Shown here: piece after piece, positions 52,069-61,495 of the stretch | Position numbering within the stretch: position 1 is the first letter of the stretch | How the letters are laid out: the number at the start of each line of letters is the position of its first letter | From: Sphingomonas sp. 28-63-12 | GTDB lineage: Bacteria; Pseudomonadota; Alphaproteobacteria; Sphingomonadales; Sphingomonadaceae | NCBI GenBank assembly: GCA_002281535.1 | Contig: NCGD01000002.1 | Span: forward strand, 124,001-188,000 | Direction of reading: 5' to 3' | Length of the DNA: 64,000 bases | Notes under the pieces: generated by a model | Told to the model about the DNA's origin: nothing | Seen by the model: the letters and a program-made list of their open reading frames with translations, nothing else | Databases searched by the model: none | Translations under genes and position numbers: made by a program

Positions 52069-52475
52069 GATGTGGCGCTCGGCGGCGTCTGCGCTGGCAT
52101 GGGCACGCCTTCGGCAGCGGCAATTTCCTCGTCCGTCAGCGCAGGCGGGGCCGGATGATGCAGCACGGGCGCTTCGGTCATGGCCGGTTCGCCCTCCCCA
52201 TCCAGCATGGTCGTCGGCAACATCGGCTGGGTGCTGACGACCGGATGCTCGCGCATGATCCGCTCATTTTCCGCCGCCCATTTCTCTTCCATTTCCTTCA
52301 GCTCGGCTTCGCGCACCATCGTGTCGAAGCCGGCCCGGAACTGGCCCATGACGCCACGCGCCTTGGCCACCCACTGGCCGACAAAGCGCATCGCCTTGGG
52401 CAAATCCTTGGGGCCGATGACCACCAGTGCGACAACCGCGACCAGCAGCAGTTCGGAAGGAGCAATATCGAACAT
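52065..52475 (-). CDS. tatB: Sec-independent translocase subunit TatB
   Basis: 136 residues. MFDIAPSELLLVAVVALVVIGPKDLP is the conserved membrane helix, hinge and amphipathic-helix start; VAKARGVMGQFRAGFDTMVREAELKE continues the amphipathic helix, and a Pro-rich acidic tail follows. TatB works with TatC in the receptor complex. It is 44 bases after tatA and four bases overlap tatC. Confidence 0.94.
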   Translation of the reverse strand: MFDIAPSELLLVAVVALVVIGPKDLPKAMRFVGQWVAKARGVMGQFRAGFDTMVREAELKEMEEKWAAENERIMREHPVVSTQPMLPTTMLDGEGEPAMTEAPVLHHPAPPALTDEEIAAAEGVPMPAQTPPSATS

Positions 52476-52519
52476 TAATCGGGCCCGGCGTTAAAGAGCG
52501 GCGCTGCGCAGGGACGATA

Positions 52520-52765
52520 TTAGCGGTCGTCGCGCGCGCGCTCTGGCGCGGCGTCGAGCACGACATCGGGATCCCGCTTGGCATCGATCCGGCTTGGCTC
52601 GCGCTTGACCGCGGCAGCCGCCTCGTCTTCCTCGGCCATGCCCTTTTTGAAATTTTTGATGCCCTTGGCGACATCGCCCATCATGTTCGAGAAGCGACCG
52701 CCCCCGAGCACGAGGATGGCAATCACGCCGAACACCAGCCAATGCATCAGGCTGAAACTACCCAT
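52520..52765 (-). CDS. tatA: Sec-independent translocase subunit TatA
   Basis: 81 residues. [41 protein letters not shown] shows the short membrane helix, the FG-type hinge (here GGGRF), and the Lys-rich amphipathic helix of TatA; the charged tail (about 45-81) is variable. TatA oligomers form the translocation path for folded proteins. It follows scpB after 29 bases. Confidence 0.93.
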   Translation of the reverse strand: MGSFSLMHWLVFGVIAILVLGGGRFSNMMGDVAKGIKNFKKGMAEEDEAAAAVKREPSRIDAKRDPDVVLDAAPERARDDR

Positions 52766-52794
52766 TACGCGTCTCCTTCAGGATAGAACCCTAT

Positions 52795-53370
52795 CTAGGC
52801 TTCTTCCTCGCCATTTGCCACCTCATGCTGCTCCATCGCCAAATCAACCGGATCGAGCAGCCCGGCCGCCCGCAAATCTTCCAGTCCCGGCAGATCGCGG
52901 CGACTGATAAGCCCGAAATGAGCGAGGAATTCAGGCGTCGTTGCATAGGTCAACGGCCGGCCCGGCACTTCCCTGCGCCCGGCCGGTCGTGCCCAGCCCG
53001 CCTCCATCAGCACATCAATAGTGCCCTTGGAGATTTGCACACCGCGGATCGCCTCGATCTCGGCGCGCGTGACAGGCTCATGATAAGCGATGATCGCCAG
53101 CGTCTCAATCGCCGCCCGGCTCAGCTTGCGGGGCTCGTCGCGGTCACGGCGGAGCAGATGCGCCAAATCCGGTGCGGTTTCGAAGTGCCAGCGATCGCCG
53201 CGCCGAACCAGACCGATGCCGCGCCCGGCATAATCCGCCTCGATCTCGGCCAGCGCCGAACGAATATCGCCGTCGCCGGCATGGGCCCGCATTTGGTCAA
53301 TCGTCAGCGGCGCATCGGCCGCGAACAGCAATGCTTCGATCGCACGGACGAAATCATCGGGCGGCGTCAT
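52795..53370 (-). CDS. scpB: segregation and condensation protein ScpB
   Basis: 191 residues with two winged-helix domains; AIEALLFAADAPLTIDQMRAH opens the first, and LSRAAIETLAIIAYHEPVTRAEIEAIRGV followed by LMEAGWARPAGRREVPGRPLTYATTPEFL is the ScpB signature. With ScpA and SMC it forms the condensin complex. It starts inside the scpA end (four-base overlap). Confidence 0.95.
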   Translation of the reverse strand: MTPPDDFVRAIEALLFAADAPLTIDQMRAHAGDGDIRSALAEIEADYAGRGIGLVRRGDRWHFETAPDLAHLLRRDRDEPRKLSRAAIETLAIIAYHEPVTRAEIEAIRGVQISKGTIDVLMEAGWARPAGRREVPGRPLTYATTPEFLAHFGLISRRDLPGLEDLRAAGLLDPVDLAMEQHEVANGEEEA

Positions 53371-54146
53371 GCCGGTCGCCGCAGATACAGCGGCGCAAAG
53401 GCCGATTGCTGCCGCAGTTCCACGCGCCCCTGTCGGGCCAGTTCGAGCGAGGCGAGGAAGCTCGACGCCAGTGCCGATTTACGAAACGCCCCGTCCGCCT
53501 GGGGCGGCAGAAACGCCTCGATCGTCGTCCAGTCAATCTGCTCGCCGAGCAGCCGCGCGACCCGCTCGAGCGCTGCCTCCAGCGTCATGACTGGGCGGTT
53601 GGCCACGATATGCATCACCGGCCGCGTCCGCGCGCTGACTCGGCCATAAGCAGCAATCAGATCATAGATTTCCGCCTGCCAGCGGGCCTTGCGCACCGTC
53701 TTCAACCCCTCGGGCGCGCCGCGCTGGAACACATCGCGCCCCAGCCGGTCGCGCGCCATCAGCCGCGCGCCGCCGTCGCGCATCGCGTTCAGCCGTTCGA
53801 GCCGCAATTGCAGCCGCAGCGCCAGTTCCTCGGGAGACGGCTCGACCTCGGGATCGCGCGGAAGCAGCAGCGCCGATTTGAGATAGGCGAGCCACGCCGC
53901 CATCACCAGATAATCGGCTGCCAGCTCAAGCTTCAACGACCGCGCCGCATCGACATAGGCGAGATATTGATCGACCAGCGCCAGGATCGACAGCGCCCGC
54001 AGATCGACCTTCTGGTTGCGCGCGAGTGCCAGCAGCAAATCGAGCGGTCCCTCCCAGCCATCAATATCGACGGTCAGGACGTCCGATGCCGCCTCATCCG
54101 GGGATGGCAGCGGCGCGCGCGCGTCGATGATGGACTCCTCGGGCAT
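53367..54146 (-). CDS. scpA: segregation and condensation protein ScpA
   Basis: 259 residues of the kleisin family. The N-terminal segment WEGPLDLLLALARNQKVDLR is the SMC-neck-binding signature, ADYLVMAAWLAYLKSALLLP follows, and the C-terminal winged helix (FLASLELARQGRVELRQ) binds the SMC head. It works in chromosome compaction and segregation. It follows the hypothetical gene at 54243-55247 by 96 bases, the usual alphaproteobacterial order nagZ-...-scpA-scpB-tat. Confidence 0.95.
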   Translation of the reverse strand: MPEESIIDARAPLPSPDEAASDVLTVDIDGWEGPLDLLLALARNQKVDLRALSILALVDQYLAYVDAARSLKLELAADYLVMAAWLAYLKSALLLPRDPEVEPSPEELALRLQLRLERLNAMRDGGARLMARDRLGRDVFQRGAPEGLKTVRKARWQAEIYDLIAAYGRVSARTRPVMHIVANRPVMTLEAALERVARLLGEQIDWTTIEAFLPPQADGAFRKSALASSFLASLELARQGRVELRQQSAFAPLYLRRPA

Positions 54147-54242
54147 CGGCTCTTTTGGTCATCCAGGCGACTGCCGCCCGTTCCTTGGCCGATGGATTAG
54201 GACTAATCCGCGTGTCTCGACAAGCACCAAGCGTGGCCGCGC

Positions 54243-55247
54243 TCAGCGCCGGGCGAAAAGCCGTCCGAACAGGCTCGTCTTGGGCGGCGGCGCCTCTTCC
54301 TCGCCAGCCGCGGCCAGCTTGCGGCGAAGTTCGACCGCGGAGAAGCGATGGAGATCGATCGGTGCGTTGAGCCGGACCGGGGCCGGATCGGCCATCGGCG
54401 CACCATCGCTCTGCTCCTCAACGATCTCCAGAGACGCAGGCAGCGCAGGCGCCAGTCCAGCCGAACGCTCGGGCGAGCGCTCAGGCAGCCGTTCAGGTGA
54501 CCATTCTGGCGACCGTTCAGGTGCCAGCGCCGCCGCCAGCCCCGCCGCCGGTGACGACAATTGGGAGGCCGGGGGCCGACGATCAGGCACCATGACCGAT
54601 TCCAGAAAAGGCCCGCAATCTCGCGACCCGATCACCACGACCATCGGACGCGGCAGCCCCATCCGCACCATTTCGCGATGCACCAGGCGATGGAACTGCA
54701 CGCTGCGCCACCAATCGGCCAGGAACAGCGCGATACTGGCCTGCGACCCGGGCTCGGGTGGATCGTCGCGGGTCTTTTCTTCCTCGATCATGCCATGGAG
54801 CATCGCCATACCCTCGACGGTCAACATTACCGCCTCGACATCCTCGCCGACCCCGTGCCAGGTCGCCCCGCTCTGCGAATTGTCCGCCAGTATTTCGTCG
54901 TGCGATGCGGAGGAAAAGGGAAAGCAGGCGTCATCATAAAAGCACAGATCGACGCATGGCTCGCCGGTCACGCTGTCCCTTCGGCCGGTAATGTCGATCC
55001 CGACAGCGCTGATATCGGCCCGGTCAGGCCCAGCCAGCGCCTCACCCAATGCCGCCCAGCCCTCCAGGCGAAGCGCCTCGAGCGGCATCTGGCCACAAAC
55101 ATCCCAAAGTTCAGGGGAAATCCGCGCGATATCGGCGGCAAGGCGCGCCTCTGCCTCGTCGGCGCGGCCGTGGCGAACCATGTGCGCGATCGCGCTGCCA
55201 TAATCCTGTTGCCCCGCCGGGCTGACAATGTCGTCCAAAGCGCTCAT
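54243..55247 (-). CDS. hypothetical protein with a PERS-type tandem repeat
   Basis: 334 residues, not recognised. The N-terminal two thirds look like a folded, acidic domain (MSALDDIVSPAGQQDYGSAI ... ADWWRSVQFHRLVHREMVRM); a Pro/Ser/Ala-rich linker at about 225-285 contains five consecutive four-residue units of PERS type (residues 243-262). The C-terminus is basic, with FSAVELRRKLAAAGEE and LFGRLFARR. There is no signal peptide or membrane helix. It is encoded between nagZ and scpA, in the same direction, and may share their operon. Confidence 0.75.
   Translation of the reverse strand: MSALDDIVSPAGQQDYGSAIAHMVRHGRADEAEARLAADIARISPELWDVCGQMPLEALRLEGWAALGEALAGPDRADISAVGIDITGRRDSVTGEPCVDLCFYDDACFPFSSASHDEILADNSQSGATWHGVGEDVEAVMLTVEGMAMLHGMIEEEKTRDDPPEPGSQASIALFLADWWRSVQFHRLVHREMVRMGLPRPMVVVIGSRDCGPFLESVMVPDRRPPASQLSSPAAGLAAALAPERSPEWSPERLPERSPERSAGLAPALPASLEIVEEQSDGAPMADPAPVRLNAPIDLHRFSAVELRRKLAAAGEEEAPPPKTSLFGRLFARR
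54462..54521 (-). repeat. five-copy 12-bp tandem repeat within the hypothetical gene
   Basis: Sixty bases encode PERS-PEWS-PERL-PERS-PERS. Because the unit is 12 bp, changes in copy number keep the frame, so this could be a length-variable site. Confidence 0.7.
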
Positions 55248-55330
55248 CTCTATCGCTGACCTCTGACAATTCAGGGCTCGTCGATAACAGTCGGATGCTT
55301 AAAATTCGCCTAGCGCGCCGTCGATGCGCG

Positions 55331-56338
55331 TCACGCGGCGGCGAGCAGTGAATCGCGCTTGGCAATCAGTGCCGCCATGTCGCCCTCGGGCGCCACCCCC
55401 GCGATTGTCGCCATGGCGCGATCGAGCCGGGCGCGGGAAACCGCGGACATTTCGCCTGTCAGATTGGCAATTTCCGCCATCTCGTCCATCCGCCCCCAGC
55501 AATCGAGCACCAGATCACACCCCGCCGCCAGGGCGCCCGCCGCCTTTTCGCCTGCCGTGCCAGACAGCGCCTTCATGTCGATATCATCGGTCATCAACAG
55601 CCCGTCAAAGCCGATCCGGCCGCGGATGATCTCGTTGACGATGATCGGCGACAAGGTGGCCGGGCGATCCGCATCCCAGGCCTGGAATACTATATGCGAG
55701 GTCATCCCCATCGGCGCCGCATTGAGCGCGCGGAAGGGCTCGAGATCGATCTCGAGCTCGGCGTCGCTCGCCGTGACCGTGGGCAAATGATAATGGGTGT
55801 CGACAATCGCGCGACCATGGCCGGGCATGTGCTTGACCACGCCGACGACACTGCCCCGCCGCAATCCGTCGATGATCGCGCGGCCCATCGCCGCGACCCG
55901 CATCGGCTCGCTACCCAGCGCGCGTGTCGCGATGGCCGGGGTGGTGTCGGGCTGACAGACATCGAGCAACGGCAGGCAATCAACATTGATCCCGACCTCG
56001 GCGAGCATCAGCGCGATCGCCTGGGCATTGGCGCGGGCCGCTTCGATCGCTGACATCGGCGCGACGTCATAGAGCGCGTCAAACGCCGGCCCGGCAGGGA
56101 AAGCGGGCCATTCCGGCGGCCCCATCCGCGCCACGCGCCCGCCTTCCTGATCGATCAGGATCGGCACATAGTCACGGCCCGAAAGCGCGCGCAGCTCGCT
56201 TGTCAGCGCCAACAGCTGCGGTCGGGTCGCAACATTGCGCTTGAACAGGATATAGCCGGCCGGATCGGCTTCGCGATAAAAGGCCCGTTCATCGGCGGTC
56301 AGGGCGAGCCCTGACAGCCCATAGATCACTGGTTTCAT
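55331..56338 (-). CDS. nagZ: beta-N-acetylhexosaminidase NagZ (GH3)
   Basis: 335 residues. LIDQEGGRVARM near residue 63, GVVKHMPGHGRAIVDTHYHLP near 165-185 with the catalytic His, and GLLMTDDIDMKAL near 248 with the nucleophilic Asp are the GH3 NagZ motifs. It removes N-acetylglucosamine from anhydro-muropeptides in the cytoplasm during peptidoglycan recycling. It follows the SPOR-protein gene by 15 bases. There is no signal peptide, as expected. Confidence 0.95.
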   Translation of the reverse strand: MKPVIYGLSGLALTADERAFYREADPAGYILFKRNVATRPQLLALTSELRALSGRDYVPILIDQEGGRVARMGPPEWPAFPAGPAFDALYDVAPMSAIEAARANAQAIALMLAEVGINVDCLPLLDVCQPDTTPAIATRALGSEPMRVAAMGRAIIDGLRRGSVVGVVKHMPGHGRAIVDTHYHLPTVTASDAELEIDLEPFRALNAAPMGMTSHIVFQAWDADRPATLSPIIVNEIIRGRIGFDGLLMTDDIDMKALSGTAGEKAAGALAAGCDLVLDCWGRMDEMAEIANLTGEMSAVSRARLDRAMATIAGVAPEGDMAALIAKRDSLLAAA

Positions 56339-56353
56339 GGCCGATCGGCTAAC

Positions 56354-57085
56354 CTAGTTGCGGGCGACGAAACAAGCCTCGCCGGCGACGCTCAGCTTGG
56401 CGCAGAGTTCGCTGGCCTGTGTCGCGCTGCCGGCATTCACCCGCAACCGGTACACCGTCTTGCTGCCGACGGTTGCGACCTGCACCGATTTGCCGAGCGG
56501 ACCCAGATAGCTGAACCGCTTGGTCGCACGGGCCCAGGCGGCATTGGCCGATCCTTCATCTGGGAACGAGCCCAGCTGGACCAGCGCGCCGCCCGACGTC
56601 CCGCTTGGCGCCGCGGGCTTGACCATCGGCAAGGCACCCGGCGCCGGTGCCTTCAGCATCCCGCCCGATGGTGGCACCATTACGGCACCGGTCTTGCCGG
56701 CAACCTTGGTCGGCGTGGTGGGCGTGCCGGCTACCGGCGCTTCGGGCACCGCCTGCAAGTCGATTGACGCGTTACCTTCATTCTTGCCGACGCTGGTCGC
56801 AAAGGCGGTATCGCCCTCTCCCTCGACCTTCATGCCGCCCGGTGAATCGGGCTTGACCTTGTAATTGCCTTCGAACGCCGCGATCAGTTCGCCGGTGCCC
56901 TTGGTGAGGCTGCGATGCTGATACCAGTAAATGCCATAAATGGCGGCAGCGATCAGCCCCAGGCCGATCAGCACGAAAAAACCGATCCGCACGATCGACG
57001 GGCCGTCCCGATAATCTTCGTCGACGGTCTCCAGCCAGGGCAGCCGGTCTTCGTCGCGAATGTCATAGTCGCCAGCCGTCGCCAT
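56354..57085 (-). CDS. SPOR-domain cell-division/cell-wall protein
   Basis: 243 residues from the ATG at 57085, which overlaps the argS stop by one base, with AGGAG inside argS. A cytoplasmic N-terminus (about 1-34) precedes one membrane helix (FFVLIGLGLIAAAIYGIYWY), a Gly/Pro/Ala/Thr-rich linker (about 80-160) and a C-terminal SPOR domain (about 165-243, GGALVQLGSFPDEGSANAAW) that should bind denuded peptidoglycan at the septum. The two Cys in LCAKLSVAGEACFV can form the usual SPOR disulfide. It is an FtsN-like architecture. Confidence 0.88.
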   Translation of the reverse strand: MATAGDYDIRDEDRLPWLETVDEDYRDGPSIVRIGFFVLIGLGLIAAAIYGIYWYQHRSLTKGTGELIAAFEGNYKVKPDSPGGMKVEGEGDTAFATSVGKNEGNASIDLQAVPEAPVAGTPTTPTKVAGKTGAVMVPPSGGMLKAPAPGALPMVKPAAPSGTSGGALVQLGSFPDEGSANAAWARATKRFSYLGPLGKSVQVATVGSKTVYRLRVNAGSATQASELCAKLSVAGEACFVARN

Positions 57086-58812
57086 CAACTCATCTCCTGC
57101 ACCGCCTCGACACCCATGATGCCAAGACCGCTCCGTATGATCTGTCCTATCGCATCGGCGAGGAAAAGTCGCGCACAGGTAAGCGGTGCATTATCCACGA
57201 TCAGGAATCGACGATCGGGGCGATCATTGCCGACATTCCATTGCGCATGCAAAAGGGCAGCGAGATCATACAGATAAAAGGCGATGCGGTGTGGCTCGCG
57301 TGCCGCCGCCGCTGTCTCGACGATCCGGGGGAATTGCGCGGCGAGCTTCACCAGCACCAGCTCTTCTGTATCAAGTTGGGACAGATCGACCGCGCCGCAG
57401 CGGATTCCGGCTTCTGCCGCCCGCCGATGCAGCGAGGCGATTCGCGCATGCGCATACTGGACATAAAAGACCGGATTGTCCTTTGACGCTTCCACCACCT
57501 TGGCGAAATCGAAATCCATCTGCGCATCTGATTTGCGCGTCAGCATGGTGAAGCGGACGACATCCTTGCCGACTTCATTGACGACATCCGCCAGCGTGAC
57601 GAAATTGCCCGAGCGCTTCGACATTTTGACAGGCTCGCCCGCGCGTAACAGCCGCACCATCTGCACCAGCCGCACGTCGAATTTCTTCTCGCCATTGGTC
57701 AGCGCCTGCACCGCTGCGACGATCCGCTTCACCGTACCGGCATGATCCGCGCCCCAGATGTCGATCATCTCATCAGCGGATTGCGATTTTTGGTAATGAT
57801 AAGCGAGATCCGCCCCGAAATAGGTCCATTGCCCGTTCGACTTGCGGATCGGCCGGTCCTGGTCGTCGCCAAACTGGGTCGATCGGAACAGCGGCAGCAC
57901 CACCGGCTCCCAATCCTCGGGCGTCTCGCCCTTGGGGGCTTCCAGCACGCCATCATAGATCAGCCCGCGTGCGCGCAACTCGGCCTCGGCCGCCTCGGGC
58001 TTGCCCGCCGCCTGCAATTCAGCCTCTGACGCGAACAGATCGTGATGGATGCCGAGCAGCGCGAGATCGGCCTTGATCAGCACCAGCATCGCCGCCACCG
58101 CACGCGTCCGGAACAGGATCAGCCAGTCGGCCTCGGGCGCAGCGGCATAGCGATCGCCAAATTCGGCCGCGAGCGCCTGGCCGACCGGCACCAGATAGTC
58201 GCCCGGATACAGGCCTTCGGGGATCTCGCCGATATCGGCCCCCAGTGCCTCGCGGTAGCGCAGATGCACCGAGCGGGCGAGCGTATCGACCTGCCCGCCG
58301 GCATCGTTGACATAATATTCGCGGATCACCTTGTGCCCGGAAAATTCCAGCAGGCTGGCCAGCGCATCGCCAACCACGGCGCCCCGGCAGTGTCCCATAT
58401 GCATCGGCCCGGTCGGGTTGGCAGAAACATATTCGACGTTGACGATCGACTTGCTGGCCGGGCTGGTCCGACCATAGCCGTCGCCCTGGTCGCGGATCGC
58501 GGCCAGCTCGGCGCGCCAGGTCGCGTCGGTCAGCGTCATGTTGATGAAGCCGGGGCCGGCGACCGCAACGCTCGCCACCTCGGGCAGGGCGCGCAGGTGT
58601 TCCGCGATCTTGTCGGCCAGCGCACGCGGATTGGTCCCCGCCGGCTTGGCGAGCACCATCGCGGCATTGGTCGCAAGGTCACCATGGCTGGCGTCGCGTG
58701 GCGGTTCCACCGTCACATTGCGTCGCTCCAGCCCGCCCGGAAGATCGCCCGATGCGACCAGCGCATCAAGGGTGGCGTCGATATGCGCGGCAAACCGGTG
58801 GTAAAGCGTCAT
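57085..58812 (-). CDS. argS: arginyl-tRNA synthetase
   Basis: 575 residues. The N-terminal Add-1 domain (about 1-115) recognises tRNA, followed by GPMHMGHCRGAVVGD (HIGH motif) near residue 128, VKMSKRSGN (KMSKS) near 402 and an anticodon-binding C-terminal domain ending LGIMGVEAVQEMS. It charges tRNA-Arg. It is the first gene of the minus-strand run argS-SPOR-nagZ and faces the M20 peptidase gene across a divergent gap. Confidence 0.97.
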   Translation of the reverse strand: MTLYHRFAAHIDATLDALVASGDLPGGLERRNVTVEPPRDASHGDLATNAAMVLAKPAGTNPRALADKIAEHLRALPEVASVAVAGPGFINMTLTDATWRAELAAIRDQGDGYGRTSPASKSIVNVEYVSANPTGPMHMGHCRGAVVGDALASLLEFSGHKVIREYYVNDAGGQVDTLARSVHLRYREALGADIGEIPEGLYPGDYLVPVGQALAAEFGDRYAAAPEADWLILFRTRAVAAMLVLIKADLALLGIHHDLFASEAELQAAGKPEAAEAELRARGLIYDGVLEAPKGETPEDWEPVVLPLFRSTQFGDDQDRPIRKSNGQWTYFGADLAYHYQKSQSADEMIDIWGADHAGTVKRIVAAVQALTNGEKKFDVRLVQMVRLLRAGEPVKMSKRSGNFVTLADVVNEVGKDVVRFTMLTRKSDAQMDFDFAKVVEASKDNPVFYVQYAHARIASLHRRAAEAGIRCGAVDLSQLDTEELVLVKLAAQFPRIVETAAAAREPHRIAFYLYDLAALLHAQWNVGNDRPDRRFLIVDNAPLTCARLFLADAIGQIIRSGLGIMGVEAVQEMS

Positions 58813-58942
58813 GGCAGATCCGAATAATGGCTAGAGCCGGGCGCCTTAGCCGATGCGTCCAGCAGCGCAAAGAGTAGCGTCGCCCGGGCTTTTGCTTAAG
58901 CTGCGACAAATTCATTTGGCAAGATCGTTCGGGGAGCCTCCA

Positions 58943-60187
58943 ATGCGCACATATAATTCCGGCCTGCTTGCCGCTGCCCTGCTTGTGTCGACGCCCGGCA
59001 TTGCCGCTCCGGCGGGCAAGAACAGCCCCGTGTGGAAAGCGGCCGCGGCGGCGCGCGCCAGCCAGATCGCGCTGCTCGAAAAGCTGGTCAACATCGATTC
59101 GGGCACCAGCGACAAGCTTAGCGGGCAAAAGGCTTCCGACCTTGTTGCCAGCGAATTGCGCGCACTGGGAATGACGGTCGATCTCGTGCCGGCCGAACTG
59201 CCCACCTTGCCCGACAATGTCGTCGCGACACTGACAGGCAGCGGCAAGGGCCGCGTCCTGCTGATCGCGCATACCGATACCGTGTTCGGCCCGGGCACCG
59301 TCGCCAGGCGTCCGTTCCGGACGGACGGCACCCGCGCCTATGGGCCCGGCGTGTCGGACGAGAAAGGCGGTGTTGTTGAAGGTATTTACGCGATCAAATT
59401 GCTGCGTGATCTGAAGTACGCCGATTTCGCCAAAATCACGTTTCTAATCGAAACGTCGGAAGAGGTCGGTTCGCCGGGCTCGCGCGCGCTGATCGGGCGA
59501 CTCTTGGCGGATGCCGATGCCGAGCTGAACCTCGAACCCGGTGACGCACCGGACCAGATGACGGTTTGGCGCAAGGGCAGCAACGCCTTCACCATCACCG
59601 TCAAGGGTCGCCCCGCCCATGCCGGGGTTGCCCCGCAGGACGGCCGCAACGCTGCGCTTGAACTGATCCACCAGATTCAGCTCGCCGATCCGCTGCCCAA
59701 GACTGGCGACGGTGTGACCGCCAATCTCACGCTGCTCAGCGCCGGCGCCCGCTACAACATCATTCCCGAAGATGCCGAAGCGACCTTCAATGTCCGCATC
59801 CGCACCAAGGCCCAGGGCGAGGAGATCGATGCGCAGTTCCGCCGCAATGCGCAGACCACCGTCATTCCCGAGACCCAGGTCAAGGTGACGCGCAAGATCA
59901 GCTTCCCGCCGCTCCCGAACAATGTCGGGACCGACTCGCTGGCCGATAGGGCCGAGCGGATTTATCGGACAGCCGGCCTCAACATCACGCGCGGAGGCAG
60001 CGGCGGCGCGTCCGAATCCGCGCTTGCCGCCGAAGCCGGCGTCGCCGCGCTCGACGGCCTGGGCCCGGTCGGCGGTGGCTTCCATTCCGAACTCGAATAT
60101 CTCGAACTCAGCTCGCTCACGCCAAGGCTCTATCTGCTGACCAGCCTGATCATGGAATTGGGCAAAAACCCACCTGATCGCCTGTAG
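58943..60187 (+). CDS. exported M20-family metallopeptidase (carboxypeptidase G2-like)
   Basis: 414 residues from the ATG at 58943, with GGGGAG upstream. A signal peptide is visible (MRTYNSGLLAAALLVSTPGIAA). Metal-binding residues lie in IAHTDTVFG (His110), GPGVSDEKGGV (Asp), ETSEEVGS (Glu-Glu, with the general base) and FHSELEYLEL near the end. A dimerisation domain sits between about 205 and 310 (FTITVKGRPAHAGVAPQDGRNA). It is like glutamate carboxypeptidases and aminoacylases acting in the periplasm. It is monocistronic. Confidence 0.9.
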   Translation: MRTYNSGLLAAALLVSTPGIAAPAGKNSPVWKAAAAARASQIALLEKLVNIDSGTSDKLSGQKASDLVASELRALGMTVDLVPAELPTLPDNVVATLTGSGKGRVLLIAHTDTVFGPGTVARRPFRTDGTRAYGPGVSDEKGGVVEGIYAIKLLRDLKYADFAKITFLIETSEEVGSPGSRALIGRLLADADAELNLEPGDAPDQMTVWRKGSNAFTITVKGRPAHAGVAPQDGRNAALELIHQIQLADPLPKTGDGVTANLTLLSAGARYNIIPEDAEATFNVRIRTKAQGEEIDAQFRRNAQTTVIPETQVKVTRKISFPPLPNNVGTDSLADRAERIYRTAGLNITRGGSGGASESALAAEAGVAALDGLGPVGGGFHSELEYLELSSLTPRLYLLTSLIMELGKNPPDRL

Positions 60188-60345
60188 CAGCGCACGCCCG
60201 GGTACAATGAGATCGCTTCCCCGGCATAGGCCCGGATTCAGCCGTGACGGTCTACCCTATGCCGTGCGGCGCCAGCGATTTCCCGCCAGGCGACTTGGCC
60301 ACGACCTTCGCTGGGCAAGCGGACTCCCATTGGGCCGATAAAACC

Positions 60346-61494
60346 CTAAACCAAGCCGGCCACGCCCTGCGCGGTCGTGCCCGGGAACAGCGCCGGCATC
60401 AGCCGCGCGGGATCAAGCCCGAAATGCCCTGCCACCGCGCCCCCGATCAGCGCATCGAGCGCCATGGTCGGTTTCAGGTCTCGCCCGTCATAGAGCGCCG
60501 ACGGTGCCAGCCCCGGCCAGTCGGCGAGCACCCGCCCGCCCTTGACCGCGCCGCCAATCAGCATCGTCGATGATGCCGTGCCATGATCGGTGCCGCCCGT
60601 GCCATTCACCGCCACGGTTCTCCCGAACTCGGTCGCCACCAGCACCAGCGTCTCCGGCCAGAGCGGCCCGAGCCCGTCCTTCAGTGCGGCGATCATCGCA
60701 TCGAGCCCGGCGAGCTGCACACCCAATCGTCCGCGCTGCCCGGCATGCGTGTCCCAGCCGCCCGTCTCGATCATCGCGATCCGCGCGCCATCGTCGGGCG
60801 CCAGCAATTTGGCCGCCAGCGCACCGGTCGCGGCAGCATTGCGGCCGTTGTCGGCGGTCATGTCGCTGGTCAGCATTCGGGTATTCATCGCTTCGCTCCA
60901 CAGCGCGTGGAGCTGGCCATCGCCCTGATAAAGCATCGACACGCGCTGGAGCAGATCGTCGCTCGCCTGTGGCAATGCCGACGGCGCATAGGACGCCACC
61001 TCATGCGGCCCACGCAGCGCCACCGGCACCGTTGCCGCCACCGCAATCGCGCGCGCCTGATCGGCCGGCAACTGGCCCAGCAGCCGATTGAGCCAGCCAT
61101 CCTTGACCTGATAGGCGCCTACCCCGCCGGTCTCGAGCACATTTTGCCCATCAAAATGCGATCGATCACGATAGGGTGATGCCACGGCATGCGCGAATAG
61201 CGCCTGGCGTTGGCCGAACAGCGCGCCGATCGTCTTCAGATTGGGGTGCAGCGCGAACAGTGAATCGAGCTTGGGCGCGCCGTCGAAATCCGCCGCCAGC
61301 ACGCCGCGCGCGCCGACAAAAGCGGGGTCACCAACCGGGGCAATGGTTCCCAACCCATCGGCGGCACCGCGCTGGATGACGAACACGAAGCGCTTGGCGG
61401 TGGCTGCCCGCGCGAACACCAGACGCGGGGCGAAACCAAGCGCGCACGCACTCGCCGCGCCGGCACCGATGAAAAAGCGACGATCGATCATCAT
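60346..61494 (-). CDS. DUF1501-family exported protein with twin-arginine signal
   Basis: 382 residues from the ATG at 61494 (GGAG six bases upstream; the adjacent ATG at 61491 is equivalent). The N-terminus MMIDRRFFIGAGAASACALG is a twin-arginine signal. The mature part contains ETGGWDTHAGQ, VATEFGRTVAVNGTGGTDHGTAS, the sulfatase/phosphatase-like core of DUF1501. It is paired with the DUF1800 gene one base upstream, a widespread two-gene unit of unknown function. It is probably periplasmic, exported by the Tat system at 51295-52765. Confidence 0.88.
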   Translation of the reverse strand: MMIDRRFFIGAGAASACALGFAPRLVFARAATAKRFVFVIQRGAADGLGTIAPVGDPAFVGARGVLAADFDGAPKLDSLFALHPNLKTIGALFGQRQALFAHAVASPYRDRSHFDGQNVLETGGVGAYQVKDGWLNRLLGQLPADQARAIAVAATVPVALRGPHEVASYAPSALPQASDDLLQRVSMLYQGDGQLHALWSEAMNTRMLTSDMTADNGRNAAATGALAAKLLAPDDGARIAMIETGGWDTHAGQRGRLGVQLAGLDAMIAALKDGLGPLWPETLVLVATEFGRTVAVNGTGGTDHGTASSTMLIGGAVKGGRVLADWPGLAPSALYDGRDLKPTMALDALIGGAVAGHFGLDPARLMPALFPGTTAQGVAGLV

Positions 61495-61495
61495 T

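Noticed and set aside
54016-54939. 307-residue Ser-rich open frame on the plus strand
   Set aside because: It mirrors the PERS repeat of the real minus-strand gene and extends into scpA.
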